Position numbers and translations under genes: made by a program. From Pirellulaceae bacterium (lineage in GTDB: Bacteria > Planctomycetota > Planctomycetia > Pirellulales > Pirellulaceae): a DNA stretch of 64,000 nt. Shown in pieces: positions 34,835 to 43,289 of this stretch; the stretch's first letter is position 1; every line of letters begins with the position of its first letter. The stretch lies in assembly GCA_018402565.1 (NCBI GenBank), contig JAGYIQ010000005.1, forward strand, positions 310,001-374,000. The letters run 5' to 3'. A model generated the notes under the pieces. That model saw only the letters and a list, made by a program, of their open reading frames with translations. It was not told where the DNA came from and did no database searches.

Positions 34835-35992
34835 TCAGGCGCGTGACCAGGGAAACGCCATGACCTGAGACAAGTCGGATTTGCCCAATAGCGTTAGGAC
34901 CAAACGGTCGACCCCCAAGGCCACGCCGCAACAGGCTGGCAGACCGTGCTGCATCGCGCTGAGCAGCCGTCGGTTCTCTGGCAACGGCTGCTTGCCGCAG
35001 GCGATCCGCGCGGCATTGGCCGCCGCGTTCCTTCCCGCCAAGACCTCGGCCGACAACAGCTCGTGATATCCGTTGGCCAACTCGCATCCGCCGATGTACA
35101 GCTCGAACCGTTCGGCCACCTCGTACACCTGTCCGACTTCACTCACGCGGGTCGAGGTCTGCGCCAAGGCCGCCTCCCAGACCGGCCAGTCGTACACAAT
35201 CGTCGGCGTTTCTCGTCCCAAGTGCGGCTCGACGCACTCGGACCACAAGAAGCTCAGCCCATCCCGTCGCTCCAAGTCCTGTGGGTCGTCGCTCGCTGCG
35301 GAAGTCGCGGGACGATAGCCGCGCGCCTCCGCCTGTTGCAGGATCTCAGACAAGCTGGCCGTCCACGGATCCAGTGGACCGTGCTGTAAAAACGCCGCTC
35401 GGTATGTGACTTGCTCGCTCGGCTGCGGCCACCACTGCTGAACCAAGTCGGACAACAACTGCCGCCCCTCCGCGTAACTGTCGCCGCAGCGGTACCACTC
35501 CAACATCGTGAACTCGGGGTTGTGCAACGGCCCACACTCGCCCGCTCGAAACGCCTTGCCGATTTGGAAGATCGCCGTCGCACCGCTGGCCAACAAGCGT
35601 TTCATGCCGAATTCGGGGGACGTCTGCAAGAACCGCAGCCCGCCCTCCCCCGCCGCCAGCGGCACCGGGATCGGCTCCAAGTAGAGATCGATGACCGACT
35701 CCTGCGACAGCAGCGGCGTCTCCACCTCCCAAAAATCGCGTTGCCAGAAGAACTGACGTACCTGTTGCAGGATTTTGCTCCGCGCTGCGAGTGTCGCCAG
35801 GTCCGCGGTCGTGTTAAAATCGAATGTCGGCTCCCACGCCACGCCCGACTGACCAACGCCCTGCGTTAGCTGCCAGGCCGGCAGGGACTGGGGCGTGGGA
35901 TGGAATCCGGGCAGTGACTGGCATGCGGTCGGTGACTGGGGCTGGGGCTGGGGCGTTGACTGGGGCTGGGGCGAATCGGGTTCTGGGTTCAC
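34835..35992 (-). CDS. epmA: EF-P lysyltransferase-like protein (EpmA/GenX family)
   Basis: 385 residues from a GTG at 35992. The first 50 residues are Pro/Gln/Ser repeats, and a GTG at 35842 would give 335 residues, closer to the family's usual 325. The body is a class II lysyl-tRNA synthetase core without an anticodon-binding domain: motif 2 (RAGECGPLHNPEFTMLEWYR), an early VETPLLSQ, and motif 3 (GVALGVDRLVLTLLG). EpmA attaches (R)-beta-lysine to elongation factor P. Neither efp nor the aminomutase epmB is in this window, so the modification is inferred. It is divergent from the hydrolase at 36030. Confidence 0.85.
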   Translation of the reverse strand: MNPEPDSPQPQSTPQPQPQSPTACQSLPGFHPTPQSLPAWQLTQGVGQSGVAWEPTFDFNTTADLATLAARSKILQQVRQFFWQRDFWEVETPLLSQESVIDLYLEPIPVPLAAGEGGLRFLQTSPEFGMKRLLASGATAIFQIGKAFRAGECGPLHNPEFTMLEWYRCGDSYAEGRQLLSDLVQQWWPQPSEQVTYRAAFLQHGPLDPWTASLSEILQQAEARGYRPATSAASDDPQDLERRDGLSFLWSECVEPHLGRETPTIVYDWPVWEAALAQTSTRVSEVGQVYEVAERFELYIGGCELANGYHELLSAEVLAGRNAAANAARIACGKQPLPENRRLLSAMQHGLPACCGVALGVDRLVLTLLGKSDLSQVMAFPWSRA

Positions 35993-36029
35993 GGTGGATG
36001 ATCGAGTCTCTGGGAGTGGAGGTTGGACG

Positions 36030-36902
36030 ATGATGAATACGAGTCGCCGCGCGAGTGGCGGGTGGTTTGCTCTGGGATTGGGACTGCTCTGGATCGCATC
36101 GCTGCTGGGCGGTAACTCGGCCCGAGTGCTCGCTCAACGGGCCGAGGCGGTGGCCATCGAGGTGCAAGCAGATTATATCTACGGTCGAAAAGATGGAATG
36201 GCGCTGACCTTTGACGTGGTCAAACCCGCCGAGCCGAACGGGATCGGCCTCTGTTTTATGGTCTCGGGCGGCTGGAATTCGATGTGGTTCCCACCCCAGC
36301 AATTCGTGCGTGACTCCCTGTATCAATCGTTGCTCCGTCGCGGCTACACGCTGTTCTTGGTGCGACATGGCAGTGCCCCACGGTACAAAGTGCCCGAGGC
36401 CGTCGCCGACGTCCGCTTGGCGATTAAAACGATTCGCGACAAAGCCGAGACCTTTGGCATCAAGGCCGATAAATTGGGCGCGTTCGGCGGCAGCGCGGGC
36501 GGCCATCTGTCGGTGATGCTGGGGACGACCGGCGAAAAAGACCAACGCGTCGCGGCCGTGGCGGCCTACTTTCCACCCACCAACCTACACGGCTACGTCG
36601 ACGATCCCAAGTTCATCCGCGACTTCCCGGCCCTGGACTTCGATCGCACGTTGGTCGACGCCATGTCACCCGAGTTGCAAGTCCAAACTGACACGGTTCC
36701 CACACTGATGATCCACGGCGATCAAGATACCTTGGTCCCTCTGTTCCACAGCGAGAAGTTGAAGGTTCAGTTGGATGCCAAAGGGATCACCAATGAATTG
36801 ATCGTCATCGAGAACGCCGGTCATGCCTTCACGGGAGAGGACAAGAAACGGGCCGAGCAAGCCTTGGTGGAATGGTTCGATCGCCATCTTTTGGAACCGT
36901 GA
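36030..36902 (+). CDS. Exported alpha/beta hydrolase (prolyl-oligopeptidase-like)
   Basis: 290 residues from the ATG at 36030, with a signal-like segment (FALGLGLLWIASLLGG). The fold is visible: oxyanion region MVSGGW, nucleophile elbow GGSAGGH, acid in MIHGDQDTLVP and catalytic His in ENAGHAF. It is an esterase or peptidase acting outside the cytoplasm. The next gene starts 5 bp downstream, so the pair is almost certainly one operon with a related degradative role. Confidence 0.87.
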   Translation: MMNTSRRASGGWFALGLGLLWIASLLGGNSARVLAQRAEAVAIEVQADYIYGRKDGMALTFDVVKPAEPNGIGLCFMVSGGWNSMWFPPQQFVRDSLYQSLLRRGYTLFLVRHGSAPRYKVPEAVADVRLAIKTIRDKAETFGIKADKLGAFGGSAGGHLSVMLGTTGEKDQRVAAVAAYFPPTNLHGYVDDPKFIRDFPALDFDRTLVDAMSPELQVQTDTVPTLMIHGDQDTLVPLFHSEKLKVQLDAKGITNELIVIENAGHAFTGEDKKRAEQALVEWFDRHLLEP

Positions 36903-36907
36903 AAACG

Positions 36908-39865
36908 ATGCGTTGGACTCCGCTATTCGGGGCGGTGGGTTGCTTGGCCTGGCTGCTGATCGCGGGAGCCATGGGCGGGGCTGCGCTGCCGACGATCGAC
37001 TCGCCGAGTGACCCCTCCGGTACCGAGCCCCGGCCCGCCGCTGACTACGACTGCGTGATTCGCGGCGGCCAGATCATCGACGGCACAGGTGGCCCGCGCT
37101 TCGCCGGAGATGTGGCCATCGCGGATGGTCGCATCGTGGCGATCGGCACAGACTTGGGGCCGGGTCGCGCGGAGATCGATGCAGCGGGCCAAGTCGTCGC
37201 TCCCGGCTTTGTGGACTTGATGGGACAATCGGCCACCGCCTTGATGGATCGGCCGCAGGCGGCGCTGAATCTGCTGTCGCAGGGAATCACCACGATCAAC
37301 TGCGGCGAGGGCGTCTCGGCCGCACCGCTCAGTTCGGCGGAGGAAACGCGGCAAGGTTGGACCACTTTCCGCGAATACTTCGCCCTGTTGGACATGCAGG
37401 GCCTGCCGCTGAACGTGGTGCAGACCATCGGCCACACCCAGGTCCGGTCGCTGGTGTTGGGCGATGTGGATCGGCGCCCCAGCCCGGAGGAGCTGTTGCA
37501 GATGCAGGCCCACGTGGCCGAAGCGATGGACGCCGGAGCCATCGGGGTCTCGACGGCCTTGATCTATCCACCGGCTATCTACGCCCCTACCGAAGAGATC
37601 GTGGCCTTGGTCGAAGTGGCCGGTCGAGCCGGTGGCGGTTATTACACGCACATGCGGAATGAGGGCGATCGGCTGCTGGAGGCCATCGACGAGGCCCTGG
37701 AGATCGGCCGACGTGGATCCGCCAGCGTGCACATCTTTCATCTCAAAACCGCGGGAAGGCAAAATTGGGAGAAAATGCGCCAAGCCATCGCCGCCTTGCG
37801 GGCCGCCCAGGCCGCCGGACAAGTGGTATCGGCCGACATCTACCCCTATCTGCACAATGGCCTGCCCATCACGGCCATGGTCCCGCCCCAATATTTCGTT
37901 CAGGGCCCCACGGCCTTGATGATCCGCCTGGACCAAGACCGCGACCACGCCGATGATCAGCAGCGCGGCGCCCTGCGACGGCAGATTCGACACGAACTGG
38001 AGACCACTACCGGCTGGGAGAACTGGTTCCGGCACGTCGGCTTCGATTGGCAGCGGATCCTGCTGGGACACACCGAGCACGCGCGTTACCGTGCGGGCGT
38101 CGGCCAATCGATCGCTGCCCTGGGTGAACAGTTTCAACAGGACCCGTGGGATGTGTTCTTCGAGCTGCTGCGGGCTGGCGCTTTTGTGCTGCCCGAAAGT
38201 ATGAACGAGGACAACAAGATTCTCGCCCTGCAACAAGACTTCATGGCGTTCTGCACCGACGTCGGACCGGCGGATGGCGCCAGCTACGCGGCCCACCCCC
38301 GAGCCTACGGCGCTTTCCCGCGACTGCTGGCTCGCTATGTGCGTGAGAAACAAGTCATCTCGTTGGAACAAGCCATCGCCCAAGCCACCGCCGTCGCCGC
38401 CCGTCACGTCAAGCTGACCGACCGCGGTCGGATCGCCCTGGGCCAAGCCGCAGATCTGGTAATCTTTGATCCCGAAACCATCGCCGATCAAGCCACGTTC
38501 GCCCAGCCCGATCAGCTGTCGACCGGCATCGCCCAGGTACTGGTCAATGGCCAAGTCGTCTATGAAAACGGGCAGCTCACCGCGGTGCGACCCGGCCGCG
38601 TGCTGCGCGGGCCCGGTTGGCGACCCGAGCAACGCCCGGCGGCCCAGCGAGATTCCGACCAGCAACCGACGCTGGCTGCCTTTGATGAACTTGGCCGCCA
38701 ATTCCTGGAGCGTCACGCGGGAGTGGGCTTGGCCATCGCAGTCACCGATCAAGGTCGCTTGGTCCACGCGGCCGGCTATGGCTACGCCGATCTGGCCCAG
38801 TCCACTCCGGTCACACCACGGAGTCTGTTCCGCATCGCCAGTGTCTCCAAGCCGATCACCGCGCTGGCCATCTTGAAGCTACGCGAACAGGGCCAGCTAG
38901 AACTGGATGATCCGATCCTGCAGCACCTGGCACTGGAGCCGGCGATCGCGGCCGCCGGCGACGCCTTTGACGCTCGCTGGCGCGACATCACCATTCGACA
39001 CTTGCTGGAGCATCGCGGCGGCTGGGACCGACAACAGTCCTTCGACGCCATGTTTCGCTCGGTGGACTTTGCTCAGAGCCTCGGGCTGCCACCGCCAGCC
39101 GCCGCCGGAGATGTCATCACCGCCATGCTGCAACAGCCACTGGACTTCCACCCGGGCCAACGTTACGCCTACTCAAATCTGGGCTACAACCTGCTGGGAC
39201 GCCTGATCGAACAGAAAACCGGCCAAGATTATGGCTCTTATGTCGAACAAAACGTCTTGGCTCCACTTGGGATCACACGCATGCGACTGGGACGCACGCG
39301 GCTGGACCAACGGCAAGCCGATGAGGTTCGCTATTACCATCCCGGCGACGCCCGCTCCGTGTTCGCCGCGGATCTCGACCAGCGCGTCCCCTCGCCCTAC
39401 GGGGCCTGGCACTTGGAGGCCATGGACGCCCACGGCGGCTGGTTGGCCTCGGCGGTCGACCTGGCGCGATTGGCGGCCGCATTGGACGATCCCACTACCT
39501 GCCCAATCCTCAGCGCCGATAGCCTAGCGGAGATCCGCCAACGTCCGCCCGGTGCGGCTGGCCACAAAGGCTCGCTGCCCAAAGACGTGTACTACGGTTT
39601 GGGCTGGCAAGTGCGGCAGTTGGCCCAGACCACGGCCGACGGCCAACCGCAGTTCAATCTGTGGCACAGCGGCTCGCTGCCCGGCACGGCCACAATCCTG
39701 ATCCGCCGGCACGACGGCCGCAACTTCGTGGCATTGCTGAACAGTCGCGTCAGCCCGACGGGCTCCTCCGTCGGCGGCGACATCGATCCACTACTGCATC
39801 GCGCGGCCGCCGAGGTCGCCGACTGGCCCACCTTCGACCTCTTCCCCCAACTAGCTGTGGATTAG
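36908..39865 (+). CDS. N-acyl-D-amino-acid deacylase-like amidohydrolase fused to a serine beta-lactamase-like domain
   Basis: 985 residues from the ATG at 36908, with an N-terminal signal segment (CLAWLLIAGAMGGAA). Residues 40-575 are a D-aminoacylase-type amidohydrolase: DYDCVIRGGQIIDGTG, VAPGFVDLMGQSATA, IYPYLHNGLP, then the closing RGRIALGQAADLVIFD. The HxH metal motif that usually follows PGFxD is absent, as I recall for one subgroup of these proteins. Residues 595-980 are a class C beta-lactamase-like serine hydrolase with SVSK (SxxK), YSN and HSG motifs, all present. The domain order suggests stepwise hydrolysis of D-amino-acid amides or peptides, perhaps from peptidoglycan (inference). 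Confidence 0.85.
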   Translation: MRWTPLFGAVGCLAWLLIAGAMGGAALPTIDSPSDPSGTEPRPAADYDCVIRGGQIIDGTGGPRFAGDVAIADGRIVAIGTDLGPGRAEIDAAGQVVAPGFVDLMGQSATALMDRPQAALNLLSQGITTINCGEGVSAAPLSSAEETRQGWTTFREYFALLDMQGLPLNVVQTIGHTQVRSLVLGDVDRRPSPEELLQMQAHVAEAMDAGAIGVSTALIYPPAIYAPTEEIVALVEVAGRAGGGYYTHMRNEGDRLLEAIDEALEIGRRGSASVHIFHLKTAGRQNWEKMRQAIAALRAAQAAGQVVSADIYPYLHNGLPITAMVPPQYFVQGPTALMIRLDQDRDHADDQQRGALRRQIRHELETTTGWENWFRHVGFDWQRILLGHTEHARYRAGVGQSIAALGEQFQQDPWDVFFELLRAGAFVLPESMNEDNKILALQQDFMAFCTDVGPADGASYAAHPRAYGAFPRLLARYVREKQVISLEQAIAQATAVAARHVKLTDRGRIALGQAADLVIFDPETIADQATFAQPDQLSTGIAQVLVNGQVVYENGQLTAVRPGRVLRGPGWRPEQRPAAQRDSDQQPTLAAFDELGRQFLERHAGVGLAIAVTDQGRLVHAAGYGYADLAQSTPVTPRSLFRIASVSKPITALAILKLREQGQLELDDPILQHLALEPAIAAAGDAFDARWRDITIRHLLEHRGGWDRQQSFDAMFRSVDFAQSLGLPPPAAAGDVITAMLQQPLDFHPGQRYAYSNLGYNLLGRLIEQKTGQDYGSYVEQNVLAPLGITRMRLGRTRLDQRQADEVRYYHPGDARSVFAADLDQRVPSPYGAWHLEAMDAHGGWLASAVDLARLAAALDDPTTCPILSADSLAEIRQRPPGAAGHKGSLPKDVYYGLGWQVRQLAQTTADGQPQFNLWHSGSLPGTATILIRRHDGRNFVALLNSRVSPTGSSVGGDIDPLLHRAAAEVADWPTFDLFPQLAVD

Positions 39866-39897
39866 TTCAAAGCGAACTAATGAAAAAATAACTCAGT

Positions 39898-40090
39898 TAG
39901 AAGAGATCAGAGCGTAGGGCGTAGGGCAAAGGGCGTAGGGCAAAGGGCGTAGGGCGTAGAGCGTAGGGCATGGAGGATGGGGCATGGGGAGTATAACGAA
40001 GAACGAAGAACGAAGAACGAAGAACGAAGAACGAAGAACAAAGAACAAAGAACAAAGAACCTGAACCTGAAAACCGAAAACTAGAGAAAG
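39898..40090 (+). repeat. Short tandem repeats before the M28 peptidase gene
   Basis: At about 39910-39970 the unit GCGTAGGGC(AAAGG) recurs five to six times. At about 39998-40058 GAAGAAC or AAAGAAC recurs about eight times. They fill the whole gap and may affect transcription, but no promoter is recognised. Confidence 0.8.
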
Positions 40091-40096
40091 TCATCC

Positions 40097-41626
40097 ATGT
40101 CTCGAACGACCCTTACCTGGGCCCTGAGCCTATTCGCCATCGGCATTTGGCTCCTCGGCCAAACCCCAACGCAAGACCCGACCACGCGCGCCGCCACGGC
40201 TCACTTCGTTACCCCTGTCGCTCAGGAAGTGGCAGAGCCCCCGGTGCAAGACCCGACCTTGGACGCAGAGATTCTCTCGGCAGCCGAGCAAGAAGCACTG
40301 CTGGTGGGCCTGCGGCGGATCACGGAAGCTCGCGTACGGGAGACGATCCAGTATTTGGCCAGCGACGAATTGGCGGGCCGTGATACGCTGTCGCCGGGAT
40401 TTGAAGCTGCGGCGGATTATGTCCTCGAGCGATTCAAGCAAGCGGGACTGCGACCGGGGGCCGGCGAGGACTTCAACCACATCACCAAAGTCGCCGCCAC
40501 GCGCACACCCCAACAGGGCATCGTCTGGACGGACGCCGAGGGCCAGGCCCTGCCACACCTGGGGCTCCTGGGCGCTGCCGAGGCGGTGGATTGGCAAGGT
40601 AAACTGACGCCCGTGGACCTGAACGCCGAAGAATCCACTTTGGCCACGCCAGGCCCCGTGTCGTCGACCTGGAGCACCAACAGCGGTGGGCCTCGCGTCG
40701 TCAGCCAGATCATCCGCGCGGCCAACCGTTGGCGCCAAGCCGGGGCCACAGCCGTGGTCTTGCAAGTCCCCCGCGACCATCCGCTGATCGAGGCCACTCA
40801 GACAGCGGGCAACGTGGCCGTGGCCAGCCCGCGGACCCAGTTCACCTTGCCGGTCCTGTTGATCCCCACCGACACGCCCCAAGCATTGACCGGCGAATTT
40901 CGCCTGCAGCTGCCCGCGCAAGAAACCTTACAAGCCGATGCGCGAAATGTGATCGCGATCTTGCCCGGCAGCGATCCGGACTTGGCCGAAGAGTACATTC
41001 TCTTCTCAGCCCACTTGGATCACATCGGCACCGCCCCCAGTGGCGAGGATCGGATCTTCAACGGCGCCGACGACAACGCCTCGGGCGTCACGGCCGTCCT
41101 CAGCTTGGCCGAAGCCTTTGCCGCTCTGCCACAAGCCCCCAAGCGGTCGCTGGTGTTCATGGTGTACTGGGGCGAGGAACGCGGGCTGCTGGGCTCGCGA
41201 GCCTTCGTCCGCACACCCTCCATCCCCCTGGATAAGATCGTCGCCAACATCAATATCGAAATGATCGGTCGCCCCGAAGAGGGGGCCTATGGCAAGACCT
41301 GGGTGACCGGCTGGGACAAGTCGGACCTCGGCCCCTTGATGCAACAGGTCGCTCCGGCCGTCGGCGTCGACGTCTTCGAACACCCGCGATTCAGCTCGAT
41401 GCTGTACGGCTCTAGCGACAACTTCGCCTTTGCCGAAGCCGGTGTCATCGCCCACAGCTTCTCGGCCGGCTCGCTCCACGAAGACTACCACCAAGTCACC
41501 GACGAATGGCAGAAACTCAACCTGCCCCACATGACCAAGATCATCCAGGGACTGATGGTCGGCAGCTGGCGTTTGGTACAGGGCGAAGCCACACCCAAGG
41601 CCGCTCCCGCAGCCAATACCAGATAA
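40097..41626 (+). CDS. Exported M28-family metallopeptidase
   Basis: 509 residues with an N-terminal hydrophobic signal (TLTWALSLFAIGIWLL). The zinc aminopeptidase core shows its ligands and catalytic acids: His in FSAHLDHIG, bridging Asp in NGADDNASGV, catalytic Glu in WGEERGLLGS, a further acidic ligand position in NIEMIGR and the last His in HEDYHQVTDE. An inserted PA-like region lies at about 150-250. It removes N-terminal residues or short peptides outside the cytoplasm. It is followed after 71 bp by the PQQ-like propeller gene on the same strand. Confidence 0.9.
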   Translation: MSRTTLTWALSLFAIGIWLLGQTPTQDPTTRAATAHFVTPVAQEVAEPPVQDPTLDAEILSAAEQEALLVGLRRITEARVRETIQYLASDELAGRDTLSPGFEAAADYVLERFKQAGLRPGAGEDFNHITKVAATRTPQQGIVWTDAEGQALPHLGLLGAAEAVDWQGKLTPVDLNAEESTLATPGPVSSTWSTNSGGPRVVSQIIRAANRWRQAGATAVVLQVPRDHPLIEATQTAGNVAVASPRTQFTLPVLLIPTDTPQALTGEFRLQLPAQETLQADARNVIAILPGSDPDLAEEYILFSAHLDHIGTAPSGEDRIFNGADDNASGVTAVLSLAEAFAALPQAPKRSLVFMVYWGEERGLLGSRAFVRTPSIPLDKIVANINIEMIGRPEEGAYGKTWVTGWDKSDLGPLMQQVAPAVGVDVFEHPRFSSMLYGSSDNFAFAEAGVIAHSFSAGSLHEDYHQVTDEWQKLNLPHMTKIIQGLMVGSWRLVQGEATPKAAPAANTR

Positions 41627-41697
41627 CACAGAGAACGAGTGCCTCCGGACTGTCGCTGGTCCAGCTATTTCGCGCAAACAGATGTTAGGAGATCACG

Positions 41698-43122
41698 GTG
41701 ATCGATCCGCAGAACTCGCCGGTGAACCTCGATCGACGTCGTTGGTTGCACCACGCGGCCGTCGGCGCCGCTGGCATGGCCCTGCCGCTACTGACGCCCA
41801 TCGCTCAGGCCTCGCTCACTCGCGACGACACGGTCTGCGATTGGCCGGATTTCCTGGGCCCAAATCGCAACGGCACCACGTCCCAACCCATCCTCAAACG
41901 CGACTGGGAGGGGCTACCTCGCCGATGGCGATTCCCCCTCGGCGAGGGCTACACGATCGGCAGTTGCCGCGACCAACGCTTCGTGCAATCGGATCGCGTC
42001 GGCGATCAAGAGCGGACGTTTTGCCTGCAGGCCGACAGCGGTGAAGTCCTGTGGCAGCAGCAACGCCCCTGCCAATACCAAGACCTGTATGGCTACGACG
42101 GTGGCCCGCGATGCAGTCCCCTGCTGACCGAGGAGTTGGTCATCACTTACGGCGTCGATGGGGTCCTGATCGCCCGACGCTTGGAAGATGGCCGATTGGT
42201 CTGGCAACGCGACCTGAATCGCGACTACCAAGTGGTGCAGAACTTTTTTGGTGTGGGCAGCGGCCCCGTGCGGCACGGCGATTTGCTCTGGGTAATGGTG
42301 GGTGGCAGCCCACCCGAAGATCAACGCGTGCCCCCGGGTGCCTTGGATCGAGTCCGGCCCAACGCTTCCGCCCTCATCGCAGTGGATCTCAACAGCGGCG
42401 AAACTCGCCACCAGTTGGGACAGGACTTAGCCAGCTACAGTTCGCCGGTTATCGTTTCGCTGCCCGCGACCACCGAGCCGAATGCCACCGGCAACCCACT
42501 GCCCGTCTCGGTAGGCCTGGCGTTCTGCCGCAGCGGCCTGTGGGGCTTCAACCCCAACACTGCGGAAGAATACTTCTTTTTTCCCTTTCGCAGCTCGCTG
42601 CTGGAAAGTGTCAACGCGGCGACGCCTGTGGTCGTCGGCTCACGCGTGCTGTTGTCGGAAACCTACAGTGTCGGCAGCGTGCTGCTGGAACTATCACCGA
42701 CGGACCTGAGTCGCCCCCGTGTGGTCTGGCAGGACGAACCCAGTGCCCGGCAGCAGAGCCTGCAGGCCCACTGGAACACGCCGGTCTATCACGACGGTTA
42801 CCTGTACGCCAGCAGCGGTAGAAACACCGGCAACGCTGAACTGCGCTGCGTGGCCTGGGATACCGGCAAGGTCATGTGGCGGCAACCCGGCCTGACCCGC
42901 TGCAGTCTGACCAAGGCCGCCGGCGAGGATCTGGTCGTCCTATCGGAACGCGGGGAATTGTTCTTGCTCCGCGCCACTCCCGAACGCTACGAGCGAATCA
43001 CCACCCTCCGCTTGCCCGCCGGCGAACCGCCGCTCCGATACCCCGCTTGGGCCAGCCCCGTATTGGCACAACAAAAGATGTATATCCGCGACAAAGATGC
43101 GGTCAGCTGCTTTGATGTCTAG
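41698..43122 (+). CDS. PQQ-like beta-propeller protein with Tat-type signal
   Basis: 474 residues from the GTG at 41698, which has TTAGGAG at ideal spacing. The N-terminus has a twin-Arg-like DRRRWLHHAAVGAAGMALPLL. Then come repeats of the PQQ-like propeller type: DWPDFLGPNRNGTT, QADSGEVLWQ, RRLEDGRLVWQRDL and AWDTGKVMWRQPG. Planctomycetes carry many such proteins; most are not proven dehydrogenases and no catalytic base is evident. Predicted periplasmic. Confidence 0.82.
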   Translation: MIDPQNSPVNLDRRRWLHHAAVGAAGMALPLLTPIAQASLTRDDTVCDWPDFLGPNRNGTTSQPILKRDWEGLPRRWRFPLGEGYTIGSCRDQRFVQSDRVGDQERTFCLQADSGEVLWQQQRPCQYQDLYGYDGGPRCSPLLTEELVITYGVDGVLIARRLEDGRLVWQRDLNRDYQVVQNFFGVGSGPVRHGDLLWVMVGGSPPEDQRVPPGALDRVRPNASALIAVDLNSGETRHQLGQDLASYSSPVIVSLPATTEPNATGNPLPVSVGLAFCRSGLWGFNPNTAEEYFFFPFRSSLLESVNAATPVVVGSRVLLSETYSVGSVLLELSPTDLSRPRVVWQDEPSARQQSLQAHWNTPVYHDGYLYASSGRNTGNAELRCVAWDTGKVMWRQPGLTRCSLTKAAGEDLVVLSERGELFLLRATPERYERITTLRLPAGEPPLRYPAWASPVLAQQKMYIRDKDAVSCFDV

Positions 43123-43144
43123 TGCCGGCACTAACGCCACAGCA

Positions 43145-43289
43145 CTAGTGCTTTGTCACAGCCAAAACTTGGGGTGTGGCAAAGGGGTCAGGCGTCAATT
43201 GTGCGAAGCACCCGCAGGGCCGTTCCGGCAATTGACGCCTGACCCCTTTGCCACACCGATCCCAAAATTAAATTGTGACAAAGCACTAG
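43145..43289. repeat. 145-bp nested palindromic element between convergent genes
   Basis: Outer arms CTAGTGCTTTGTCACA (43145) and its exact complement ending at 43289 enclose inner 29-bp perfect arms (43173-43201 and 43229-43257; GGTGTGGCAAAGGGGTCAGG...) around a 27-nt loop. It looks like a MITE or REP-type element and could fold into a cruciform or bidirectional terminator. Its right end supplies the TAG stop codon of the minus-strand gene (43286-43288). Confidence 0.9.

Noticed and set aside
36923..38767. 614-codon minus-strand frame
   Set aside because: Shadow of the D-aminoacylase-like gene.
43145..43289. Small RNA gene or tRNA in the palindrome
   Set aside because: Perfect nested inversion without cloverleaf features or a CCA end; a mobile palindromic element explains it better.
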